NCBI GenBank assembly: GCA_021808985.1
Contig: JAKBAQ010000013.1
Span: 1 to 24,627, forward strand
DNA from: Pseudomonadota bacterium
Lineage (GTDB): Bacteria; Pseudomonadota; Alphaproteobacteria; Acetobacterales; Acetobacteraceae
Direction of reading: 5' to 3'
Length of the DNA: 24,627 nucleotides
The notes beneath the pieces are model-generated. The model saw only the letters and a program-made list of their open reading frames with translations, made no database searches and was not told the origin of the DNA. A program made the translations under genes and the position numbers. Positions 15,503-22,448 of this stretch are shown here, in pieces. Each line of letters opens with the position of its first letter. Positions within the stretch are counted from its first letter, which is position 1.

Positions 15503-16306
15503 TCAACTGCCAACAAAGCGCGGCTTCCTCTTTTCCATGAAGGCGGCGGCACCTTCCTTGTGATCCTTGGTGAACAGGGTGAGCTGGTCATAGGCCATCG
15601 AGGTCTCAAACGCGCCCGCCACCAGCTGCTTGAGCATGGCATTGACCGAGAGCTTGCCATAGGAAATGGCCAGCGGCGCGCCGTCGGCCAGCTTGCGGGC
15701 CATGGCCTCCACCGCCGCGTCAAGCGCATCATCCGGCAGGGCATGGTTGATCAGCCCGATTTCAGCGGCGCGTTTGCCATCGAGCGGCTCGCCGGTGAGG
15801 ATATATTCCTTGGCGCGGTGGAAGCCGATGAGCAGCGGCCACAAGGCGGCGCCGCCATCGCCCGGCGCAATGCCGTGCTTTACATGCGAATCACAAAACT
15901 TCGCCGTTTCGGCGGCGAACACCATGTCGCAGGCGAGGGCGATGTTGACGCCAAGCCCGTAGGCATGGCCACGCACCTTGGCGATGATGGGTTTTTCGCA
16001 ATCAAGCATGGTCCAGAACAGGCGCCGGGCGCTGCGCGTGCGCGGCCGGCCAGAGCGGCCTTCATCATTGCGCTTCTGTTGCGCGCCCAGATCAGTGCCC
16101 GCGCAAAATGTGCCGGCTTCGCCGGTGAGAATGGCGACGCGGATGTCATCATCAGCGTCGACATCGTCCCACACGCGCTCAAGCTCCTCGTGCATGCGGC
16201 GGCTGACCGCGTTCTTGCGCGCCGGGTTGTTGAGCGCGATGGTCACGATGCCATCGCTCTTTGAGATGTTCAGCGTCTCATATGCGCTGACATTAATACT
16301 GGTCAT
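15503..16306 (-). CDS. Crotonase-fold (enoyl-CoA hydratase/isomerase family) enzyme without the hydratase glutamates
   Basis: A 267-residue crotonase-fold protein if started at the ATG at 16306; GGAGG lies directly before it, and an in-frame GTG at 16315 is the alternative. Seen: oxyanion-hole region TFCAGTDL and HAYGLGVNIALACDM, then KFCDSHVKHGIAPGDGGAALWP. The two catalytic glutamates of enoyl-CoA hydratase are replaced by Asn121 (GVNI) and His141 (DSHV); Asp139 and Asp150 lie nearby. Known: crotonases lacking these glutamates perform other CoA-thioester chemistry such as isomerisation, hydrolysis, decarboxylation or C-C bond cleavage. First gene of the five-gene minus-strand operon that continues with four ACADs. 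A hairpin (GCACGCGC-GCTG-GCGCGTGC, 16320-16339) lies just upstream of its ribosome site. The exact reaction is unknown; retro-Claisen ring cleavage is one option. Confidence 0.9.
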   Translation of the reverse strand: MTSINVSAYETLNISKSDGIVTIALNNPARKNAVSRRMHEELERVWDDVDADDDIRVAILTGEAGTFCAGTDLGAQQKRNDEGRSGRPRTRSARRLFWTMLDCEKPIIAKVRGHAYGLGVNIALACDMVFAAETAKFCDSHVKHGIAPGDGGAALWPLLIGFHRAKEYILTGEPLDGKRAAEIGLINHALPDDALDAAVEAMARKLADGAPLAISYGKLSVNAMLKQLVAGAFETSMAYDQLTLFTKDHKEGAAAFMEKRKPRFVGS

Positions 16307-16319
16307 TTCCTCCACCCCG

Positions 16320-16339
16320 GCACGCGCGCTGGCGCGTGC
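16320..16339 (-). promoter_or_regulatory. Leader hairpin before the crotonase gene
   Basis: Perfect 8-bp GC arms (16320-16327 and 16332-16339) around a GCTG loop, about 14 bases upstream of the crotonase ATG and next to GGAGG. It could influence translation or mRNA stability. A function is inference only. Confidence 0.4.
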
Positions 16340-16646
16340 TCATCAAAAGCAAAAAACACGGTTCCGCATACGGTATCATGAACGAGCGCGGCCCTGACAC
16401 AATGTCGCGCCCCCGCCTGCGGCCAGACATCATAACCGCGCCCGGTAAAACAGGACAGGAATGGTTCGCGCCTGTCTGAACTCCCGCCCCCCACTCACTC
16501 AACCGAACAGCCGCCGGTATAGGTTAAACAGCTATTTTGTGCGATTATCGATCGTATGTACTATATTGAACCATTTATGCTTGAACCTCCCCTCCGCGTC
16601 AAGTAGTCATGCGGATAGCCACGGCGGGACAACCCAGGAGAAACAA
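16340..16646. promoter_or_regulatory. Divergent intergenic region between the crotonase/ACAD operon and the hydratase-fusion operon
   Basis: About 300 bases without a recognisable gene. It holds motif copy D (16534-16566) with TATAGT reading toward the minus-strand operon, and the ribosome site AGGAG (16636-16640) of a mini-frame at its right end. Short frames in the rest have no family features. The piece 16340-16530 shows nothing I can name. Confidence 0.6.
16534..16566 (-). promoter_or_regulatory. Motif copy D, candidate operator of the divergent pair
   Basis: Read on the minus strand, these 33 bases match copy C (19134-19166) at 28 positions, including ATATAGTACAT and ATCGCACAAAAT. The 23 bases from 16560 down to 16538 fit the motif shared with copies A and B. 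TATAGT (16560-16565, minus strand) is a likely -10 box for the crotonase/ACAD operon. In the plus direction, TTGTGC and TACTAT with a 16-bp spacer form a weaker candidate for the hydratase-fusion gene. Confidence 0.65.
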
Positions 16647-16715
16647 ATGCACCAGCGATACGAGTACCATGCTCAGAGGCAGCGCCTCGCCCGCCGGCCG
16701 GAGCGTGCGGCATGA
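16647..16715 (+). CDS. Possible 22-codon leader peptide, stop overlapping the next start
   Basis: AGGAG lies 6 bases before an ATG that opens a 22-codon frame rich in Arg, Gln and Ala, ending in TGA at 16713-16715. The stop overlaps the ATG of the hydratase fusion as ATGA, the usual form of translational coupling. The downstream gene has only GGAG at 8 bases as its own site, and no in-frame start reaches back to the stronger site. The peptide resembles nothing I know. A coupling leader is the likeliest reading; a degraded gene start is the alternative. Confidence 0.45.
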   Translation: MHQRYEYHAQRQRLARRPERAA

Positions 16716-18448
16716 GCGCGCCCGCCTCCTGCGCCACGCTGCGGGTTGATGACGGCATCGCCATTCTCCAACTCGATTCGCCGCCGGTTAATGCCCTGGG
16801 CCATGCGGTGCGCGTTGGAATCCATGACGGGCTGGCAGCCGCCTTGGGCGATCCGGCGGCGCGGGCGATCGTGCTGATATGCGCGGGGCGCACATTCTTC
16901 GCGGGCGCTGACATCACGGAACTCTCCGGCACCATCCACCCGCCGCTGCTGCGCGATATCATGGCGCTGATGGATCAGGCGCAAAAGCCGGTGGTTGCCG
17001 CCATGCACGGCACCGCGCTGGGCGGCGGCTTTGAACTCGCCCTGGCCTGCCATTACCGGGTGGCCGTGCCTTCGGCCAAGGTCGGGCTGCCAGAGGCCGC
17101 GCTGGGGCTGCTGCCGGGCGCGGGCGGCACGCAGCGCCTGCCGCGCCTGGCCGGGGTGGCGGCGGCGCTGGAGATGATCGGGCTGAGCCAGACACTGGGC
17201 GCGGCGGCGGCGAAGGAGCGCGGGATCATCGACGAGGTGGTGGCGGAGACAGGGCTGGAAAGCGGGGCGGTGGCGTTCGCCCGCGTGCTGGTGGCGCGGG
17301 GCGCTAAGCCACGGCTGACACGCGAGCTCATACCAGATGCCGATGCGGGCCAGACCGCCGCGTTGCTGGCGGCCTTCCGGCAGGCGCATCCGCATCTGTT
17401 TCGCGGCCTGCTGGCGCCTTCCTGTATTCTGGAGGCCATCGAGGCGGCGGTGAACTTGACCTTCGAGGAGGGGCTGGCGCGCGAGGCCGCCTTGTCCAGA
17501 CAGTTGATCGCCAGCCCGCAATCAGCGGCGCAACGCTATATATTCTTCGCCGAACGCAGCGCGGCCAAGCTGGCGGGCATTGACCCTGGCGCGGCGGCAC
17601 TGGGCCGGATTGCCGTGACCGGCGGGCAGGCGGACGAGGCGGCGGCCATGTGCCAAAAGGTGGGGCTGGACGCCGCGGTGGCCGCCAACCCGCGGGCCGT
17701 GCCGGCGGCGTGCGGTCTGATCATCGACACGGATGGCGGGCCTGGGCTTGAACGGCTGGCCGCGCTGGCCGAGGCCGCGCCGGATGCCGTGCTGATCAGC
17801 CTCGGCGCCGGGGAAGATGTGCCGGCCAGCGTGGCGGGCGCCGGCTGGGCGGCGCGCTGGGCCGCCGCGCGGCTTGCTAAACCCTTCGCGGCGGCGGGGC
17901 TGGTTGAGATCGCCCACCCTTCAAACGCCGAGGCGAAGGTGCTCGCCGCCGGATTGCAGCTGGCGCGGAAACTGGGCAAGGCGGTGGCGGTGTTTGCGGG
18001 CGGCTTCGCGGTGGCGCCATTGCTGGCCGAAGCGGCGGCGGCCCGCGCGGCGCTGGCGCGCCGTGGCGTGGCGCCCGAGGCCATCAATGCCGCGCTGCGC
18101 GGCTATGGCTTCGCCGATGAGCATATGCTCATGGCGCCGCTCGCCGGCACGGGTTCCCCCAGCCCGGCGATGGGTGATGCGGACATATGCGCGCATCTGT
18201 TCGCCCCAGTGGCCGCCGCCGGGGCGGCCTTGCTGCAAAACGGCACGGCGCGGCGGGCCTCGGACATTGACGTGGCGCTGGTGAAAGCCGGGGGCTGGCC
18301 AATTGCCACCGGCGGCCCGATGTACTGGGCCGGACAAACCGGCCTGGCCAAGGTTGCGGAGATACTTGATGAGCAGGGCGGAGCTTGCGCCGCGCCCGCC
18401 TTGCTGCTGAAGCTGGCGCGGGATGGCAAGCGGTTTGAGGATGCATGA
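16712..18448 (+). CDS. Enoyl-CoA hydratase fused to a degenerate 3-hydroxyacyl-CoA dehydrogenase domain
   Basis: A 578-residue FadB-like protein, shorter than the usual 700-730. Seen: hydratase domain (about 1-190) with both catalytic glutamates, Glu108 in GGGFELALA and Glu128 in GLPEAALGLLPGAGGTQRLPR; the FadB-type linker LAPSCILEAIEAAVNLTFEEG (235-255) and ASPQSAAQRYIFFAERSAAK; then a shrunken nucleotide domain (about 298-400). There GxGxxG is replaced by VTGGQADEA. The catalytic His of the NPxHxxxLVE motif is Ala in KPFAAAGLVEI (390-400), and the catalytic Asn of GFxGNR is Ala in GGFAVAPLL (430-438). The C-terminal all-helical domain (about 490-552) is recognisable at DIDVALVKAGGWPIATGGPMYWA. 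Inferred: active hydratase, inactive dehydrogenase half kept for structure or a new role. It heads a plus-strand unit divergent from the ACAD operon. Confidence 0.88.
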   Translation: MSAPASCATLRVDDGIAILQLDSPPVNALGHAVRVGIHDGLAAALGDPAARAIVLICAGRTFFAGADITELSGTIHPPLLRDIMALMDQAQKPVVAAMHGTALGGGFELALACHYRVAVPSAKVGLPEAALGLLPGAGGTQRLPRLAGVAAALEMIGLSQTLGAAAAKERGIIDEVVAETGLESGAVAFARVLVARGAKPRLTRELIPDADAGQTAALLAAFRQAHPHLFRGLLAPSCILEAIEAAVNLTFEEGLAREAALSRQLIASPQSAAQRYIFFAERSAAKLAGIDPGAAALGRIAVTGGQADEAAAMCQKVGLDAAVAANPRAVPAACGLIIDTDGGPGLERLAALAEAAPDAVLISLGAGEDVPASVAGAGWAARWAAARLAKPFAAAGLVEIAHPSNAEAKVLAAGLQLARKLGKAVAVFAGGFAVAPLLAEAAAARAALARRGVAPEAINAALRGYGFADEHMLMAPLAGTGSPSPAMGDADICAHLFAPVAAAGAALLQNGTARRASDIDVALVKAGGWPIATGGPMYWAGQTGLAKVAEILDEQGGACAAPALLLKLARDGKRFEDA

Positions 18449-18481
18449 TGGCGGGCACGGGGCGGTGAAGGCGATGCCGCC

Positions 18482-19054
18482 ATGCGGCTAGGGCTGGTTT
18501 CAGACATTCACGGCAACGCGGCGATGCTGGAGGCCGCGCTGCGGGCAATGGGCGAGATCGACCGGCTGGTGTGCCTGGGCGATGCCATCAGCCAGTATAA
18601 ATTCTCCAATGAGACGGTGGAAATCCTGCGCGCGCACGCGGCGATTACCATAGCGGGCAACCATGAGGAGGTGTTTTTTGGCCCGCACGGGCAGCGCGCA
18701 CGCGCCGCAGGCTGGATAGACCCGGCGCTGATGGCGTGGCTCGCGGAGCAGCCGCCACAACGAACCCTGGAATGCAACGGCAAAAGCCTGCTGCTTGTGC
18801 ATTCCTGCCCCTGGGCGCCACATGCCTATATCTATCCGCACAGCCCGGCCTTCGCCCGTTTCGCTGAATCAGGCGCCGATTTCGTGCTTTACGGCCATAC
18901 CCATGCCCCCGTGGCGCGGCAGGTGGGGCGGACGCTGGTGGTTAATCCCGGCTCAACGGGTGAAGGCCAAACGGCGCAAGGGGAGCCTATGTGCAGCTGC
19001 GCCGTGCTGGATATTGCGGCGGCCTCGGCGCGGCTCATCCACCTTGCGCATTGA
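18482..19054 (+). CDS. Metallophosphoesterase, YfcE/MJ0936-like
   Basis: A 190-residue calcineurin-type phosphoesterase of full length. Seen: metal-site motifs SDIHG (Asp8, His10), LGD (Asp34), GNHE (Asn60, His61), LVHS (His107) and GHTHAP (His139, His141). Known: these small enzymes cleave phosphodiesters or phosphomonoesters with two metal ions in the cytoplasm. The physiological substrate is not predictable. It starts 33 bp after the hydratase fusion, on the same strand and probably the same transcript, which is an odd partner for a fatty-acid-style pathway. A role in CoA or nucleotide metabolism is speculation; it may simply be a passenger gene. Confidence 0.9.
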   Translation: MRLGLVSDIHGNAAMLEAALRAMGEIDRLVCLGDAISQYKFSNETVEILRAHAAITIAGNHEEVFFGPHGQRARAAGWIDPALMAWLAEQPPQRTLECNGKSLLLVHSCPWAPHAYIYPHSPAFARFAESGADFVLYGHTHAPVARQVGRTLVVNPGSTGEGQTAQGEPMCSCAVLDIAAASARLIHLAH

Positions 19055-19133
19055 GGGCCAGGCAACGGGCTGATTTTGCTGCCGCTCCGGCGCAGCTTGA
19101 CAAAGAAGCGCGGCGCATGTTCATGATGATTGC

Positions 19134-19166
19134 ATATAGTACATTTTATCAATTATCGCACAAAAT
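19134..19166 (+). promoter_or_regulatory. Motif copy C, candidate operator/promoter of the RHO2 operon
   Basis: The stretch holds TATAGT (19135-19140), a near-consensus -10 box, directly followed by TACAT-TTTATC-AATTATCGCAC. It matches copy D at 28 of 33 positions in opposite orientation and fits the four-site motif (19140-19162). The RHO2 start lies 85 bp downstream. A clear -35 box is not seen at the right distance, which would suit an activator or a weak promoter. Confidence 0.65.
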
Positions 19167-19250
19167 GATCAGACAGCAGGGACAACCCGGCCTGCCCATG
19201 CCTGGCGCGCGCAAGCCCGGCGCGATGATACCCTGGAGGAACTGAAGCCC

Positions 19251-20411
19251 ATGGACCAAAATGCCACGCTCCCGCCGCTGACCGCCAGCCAGCTTGAGGC
19301 GCTGGCCGCCATCCCCGAGCTGGGGGATTCGGTGTTCCCCAGGCAGACCGCGGTGCTGCCCGCCGCAAACTATACTGACCCGGCACGCTTCGCCGAGGAA
19401 ATGCGCGCCGTGTTCCACCGCCTGCCGGTGATCGCCGGGCCCTCGGCGCTGCTCGCCGAACCGCGCAGCTACTTCCACCAGGAACTGGCCGGAATGCCCA
19501 TTCTGGTGACACGCAACAAAGACGGCAAGGTGAACGCGTTCGCCAATGTCTGCCGGCATCGCGGCATGAAGCTGTGTACGGCGAAAGATCCTGAGCGGGC
19601 GCCGCGTATCGTCTGCCCTTACCATGCCTGGTCTTATAATCTTGATGGCGAGCTGGTGGGCATGCCGCGCGCCGAGGTGTTTCCCGGGCTTGATAAATCC
19701 ACACTCGGCCTGACACGCCTGCCCTGCGTGGAAGCTGGCGGTTTGATCTGGGTGGGACTGACCCCCGATCATCAGTATGATTTCTCGCTCATCGAGGGCC
19801 AGCTTGGCCAGGAGCTGGGGGCGATCGGCCTGCAAAGCGCGCATGTGTTCGACCGCGCCGTGTTCACCGTGCAGGGCAACTGGAAACTCGTGATGGATTC
19901 GATGCTGGATAGCTATCACGTCACCCGGCTGCACAAGGATTCACTTGGAAAATTCTTTGTCGATGCACAGAATATTCTTGATTGCATCGGCCCGCACATG
20001 CGCGTGGCCACGGCGCGGGGCAATTTCAGGCGCGAACTGGTGAGCGATGAATATGACGCGCTGCGCCAGATCATGATCTTCGCCTATACGCCGTTTCCCA
20101 ATGGCATCATTGTGCCAAGCCCTGACTTTACCAGCCTCGGGATCGTGCGGCCGCTCTCGGTGGACCGCACGGAAGTGGATTATTACGTGCTGGCCGCACG
20201 CAAGCCGGAAACCGAGAAAATGGAAGGCAAGCTGCGCCGCTCGTTCGAGCTGATGCGCACCGTGTTCGGCACCGAGGATTACTGGGCCGCGGAAATGTGC
20301 CATGCGGGGCTGAAGTCCGGCGCCATCAAGGAAATTTATACCGGCGGCATGGAAGTGCAGATTCCGCTGTTTCACGGTTTCATCGAACAGGCGCTGCAGG
20401 CAGCGAAATAA
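19251..20411 (+). CDS. Rieske non-heme iron oxygenase, alpha subunit (RHO2)
   Basis: A 386-residue protein, the same length as RHO1 and related to it (shared PRAEVFPGLDKS block near residues 139-150). Seen: Rieske ligands in CRHRGMKLC (Cys101, His103) and CPYHAW (Cys122, His125); iron site NWKLVMDSMLDSYHVTRLH with His223 and His228 and bridging Asp220; probable third ligand Asp343 in TEDYWAAE. RHO1 has Glu in the bridging place. Known: alpha-only Rieske enzymes hydroxylate or demethylate steroids, terpenoids, quaternary amines and others. GGAGG lies 11 bases before the ATG. No beta subunit is encoded. It leads a unit with a thiolase 15 bp downstream and an SDR. Inferred: a second oxygenation step on the same or a later intermediate. 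Confidence 0.94.
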   Translation: MDQNATLPPLTASQLEALAAIPELGDSVFPRQTAVLPAANYTDPARFAEEMRAVFHRLPVIAGPSALLAEPRSYFHQELAGMPILVTRNKDGKVNAFANVCRHRGMKLCTAKDPERAPRIVCPYHAWSYNLDGELVGMPRAEVFPGLDKSTLGLTRLPCVEAGGLIWVGLTPDHQYDFSLIEGQLGQELGAIGLQSAHVFDRAVFTVQGNWKLVMDSMLDSYHVTRLHKDSLGKFFVDAQNILDCIGPHMRVATARGNFRRELVSDEYDALRQIMIFAYTPFPNGIIVPSPDFTSLGIVRPLSVDRTEVDYYVLAARKPETEKMEGKLRRSFELMRTVFGTEDYWAAEMCHAGLKSGAIKEIYTGGMEVQIPLFHGFIEQALQAAK

Positions 20412-20426
20412 ACAAGGGGAACGCAG

Positions 20427-21656
20427 ATGGGTGAGGCTTGGATCATCGACGCCGCGCGCACGCCGCGCGGTATCGGCAAGGCGGGGGCTGGAGCACTGGC
20501 GGGAATACATCCGCAGCGCCTGCTCTCGGGCGTGCTGGCTGCCCTGGCCGCGCGCAACGGCATAAACCCCGCCGACATTGACGACGTGGTGGCCGGGGTG
20601 AACACCCAGCAAGGCAAGCAGGGGCTGGATTTGGCGCGCATGGCCGCGCTGGATGCCGGCTTTGGCGCCGGCGTGCCAGGTGTGACCCTGGACCGGTTTT
20701 GCGGCTCGGGGCTGAGCGCGGTCAGCATCGCGGCCATGGGGATCATGTCCGGCGTGCAGCAACTGGTGTTCGCGGGCGGGGTTGAGTCGATGTCTCATAC
20801 CCGCACGCTGGAGCGGGAGTTCATGCTGGATTCCGGCAATCTTGACCTGCGCAAACGCGTGCCGCAGCCCCACCAGGGGCTGTGCGCCGATTTGATCGCG
20901 ACGCTGGAAGGCGTGAGCCGCGAAGAGTTGGATGCGCTGGCGCTGGCCAGCCAGCAGCGCGCGGCGGTGGCAATGGCCGAAGGCCGCTTCGCCCGCGGGC
21001 TGGTGCCGGTGCGGGGCCCGGATGGCGCCGTGCTGCTGGCCCAGGAGGAATATCCACGCCCGCAAACCACGGCCGAGGCGCTGGCCGCGCTGAAACCCGC
21101 CTTCCCCACGGTGGCACAGCGCGTCATCGATAACCAGGGCACCAGTTTTTCCAGTCTGATCCGGCAGGTTTATCCGGATGTCGAAATCCGGTTTGTGCAT
21201 ACGGCGGCGACCAGCTCGGGCGTGGTGGATGGCGCCGGGGCCGTTGTGCTGGCCTCCGCGGATTATGCGCGCGCGCATGGGTTGAAGCCGCGCGCGCGCA
21301 TCAAGGCGATGACCGTGATCGGCGATGACCCGACGCTGATGCTGAACGGCCCCGTGCCCGCCGCCAGAAAGGCGCTGGCGCAGGCAGGCATGAAGCTTGG
21401 CGATATCGATCTGTTCGAGGTCAATGAGGCGTTCGCCATCGTGGCGCTGAAATTCATGCGCGACCTTGACCTCGACCCGGCACGGGTGAACGTTAATGGC
21501 GGCGCCATGGCGCTGGGCCATCCGATTGGCGCGACCGGCGCGATATTGCTTGGCACGTTGCTGGACGAAATGGAACGCCAGAATGCCGCCACCGGGCTGG
21601 TGACCATGTGCGCGGCGGGTGGCATGGCGCCGGCGATGATTATTGAACGCGTGTGA
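20427..21656 (+). CDS. Acetyl-CoA acyltransferase (thiolase)
   Basis: A 409-residue degradative thiolase of full length. Seen: nucleophile Cys92 in LDRFCGSGLSAV; NEAFA (Asn333, Glu334); His365 in GGAMALGHPIGATG; second active Cys395 in MCAAGGMAPA. All catalytic residues are present. Known: it cleaves 3-ketoacyl-CoA with CoA to release acetyl- or propionyl-CoA. It starts 15 bp after RHO2 with AGGGGAA upstream, and its stop almost touches the next gene. Inferred: last step of each beta-oxidation round of the pathway, working after the ACADs and hydratase encoded in the neighbouring units. Substrate chain or ring preference is unknown. Confidence 0.95.
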   Translation: MGEAWIIDAARTPRGIGKAGAGALAGIHPQRLLSGVLAALAARNGINPADIDDVVAGVNTQQGKQGLDLARMAALDAGFGAGVPGVTLDRFCGSGLSAVSIAAMGIMSGVQQLVFAGGVESMSHTRTLEREFMLDSGNLDLRKRVPQPHQGLCADLIATLEGVSREELDALALASQQRAAVAMAEGRFARGLVPVRGPDGAVLLAQEEYPRPQTTAEALAALKPAFPTVAQRVIDNQGTSFSSLIRQVYPDVEIRFVHTAATSSGVVDGAGAVVLASADYARAHGLKPRARIKAMTVIGDDPTLMLNGPVPAARKALAQAGMKLGDIDLFEVNEAFAIVALKFMRDLDLDPARVNVNGGAMALGHPIGATGAILLGTLLDEMERQNAATGLVTMCAAGGMAPAMIIERV

Positions 21657-21682
21657 AACGCACAAGCGAGGAGACGGATGAG

Positions 21683-22426
21683 ATGAGCGAGAGAAAATCG
21701 GTGCTCGTGACCGGCGGCGGCAGCGGCATCGGCAAGGCGGCCGCGCTGCTGCTGGGCGCGCGCGGCTGGGCGGTGACGATTGTGGACCGCGATGCCGCCG
21801 CCGGCGCAGCGGTGGCGGCTGAGATTATCAGCGCGGGCGGGCAGGCACAGGCGGTGGCCGCCGATGTGAGCGATGAAGCCAGCGTGAAGGCCGCCGTGGA
21901 CAAAGCCGTGCAGGCTTTTGGCCGATTGCACGGCGCGATCAACAGCGCGGGGGTGGAGCAGAGCGGCAAGCCGGTGTGGGAGCTGGATGCGGCCGGCTGG
22001 GACCGCTGCACGGGCATCAATCTGCGCGGCATGTTTTTATGCCTGAAGCACCAGGCCGCCGCCATGCTCAAAACCGGCGGCTCGATTGTCGCCATCTCCT
22101 CGGCGGCGGCGAGCAAAGGGCTTATCAACAGCTCGGATTATTGCGCCTCCAAGGCGGGCGTGACCGGACTGGTGCGCGGCGCGGCCATAGACGGCACGGA
22201 GGTGGGGATACGTGTGAACGCCCTGCTGCCCGGCGCCACGGCGACACCGATGGCCGCGCGCTCCTCGGCCTCGACGCCGAAGCTGGCCGGCACGTTGCGC
22301 GTGCCGGTCGGCCGCATGGCGGAGCCTGTGGAAATCGCCGCCGCGGCTGTATGGCTGCTTTCCGATGAGGCGTCCTATGTCACCGGCGCCTGCATCGCGG
22401 TGGATGGCGGCATGTCGATCGCCTGA
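21683..22426 (+). CDS. Short-chain dehydrogenase/reductase (SDR)
   Basis: A 247-residue classical SDR. The start is the ATG at 21683 with GAGGAG upstream; a GTG at 21653 overlapping the thiolase stop would add ten polar residues and is less likely. Seen: nucleotide motif TGGGSGIG (10-17), INSAG (86-90), catalytic Asn113, Ser140, Tyr153 and Lys157 in the YCASK motif, and the C-terminal YVTGACIAVDGGM. Asp35 after the second strand favours NAD(H). Known: such enzymes interconvert alcohols and ketones. Third gene of the RHO2-thiolase-SDR unit. Inferred: it may oxidise a 3-hydroxyacyl-CoA, which would make up for the dead dehydrogenase half of the fusion protein, or a ring hydroxyl made by the oxygenases. 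Confidence 0.94.
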   Translation: MSERKSVLVTGGGSGIGKAAALLLGARGWAVTIVDRDAAAGAAVAAEIISAGGQAQAVAADVSDEASVKAAVDKAVQAFGRLHGAINSAGVEQSGKPVWELDAAGWDRCTGINLRGMFLCLKHQAAAMLKTGGSIVAISSAAASKGLINSSDYCASKAGVTGLVRGAAIDGTEVGIRVNALLPGATATPMAARSSASTPKLAGTLRVPVGRMAEPVEIAAAAVWLLSDEASYVTGACIAVDGGMSIA

Positions 22427-22448
22427 AGCAGGCGCGGGCGCACATGGC

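Noticed and set aside
15017..16264. A 415-codon plus-strand frame opposite ACAD4 and the crotonase
   Set aside because: It spans the antisense of two real genes and their gap, and its composition is typical of a shadow frame.
17580..17910. A sequencing frameshift as cause of the missing dehydrogenase motifs in the hydratase fusion
   Set aside because: The frame is continuous, the strand/helix pattern of a reduced Rossmann domain is still visible, and the following domain is in frame and conserved, so two compensating errors would be needed.
19941..21665. A 574-codon open frame on the minus strand opposite RHO2 and the thiolase
   Set aside because: It is the antisense of two well-supported genes, is rich in His, Arg and Gln with no family motif, and is an artefact of high GC content.
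21653..21682. A GTG start for the SDR overlapping the thiolase stop
   Set aside because: The extra ten residues are polar and unlike the SDR start, and the ATG at 21683 has GAGGAG upstream.
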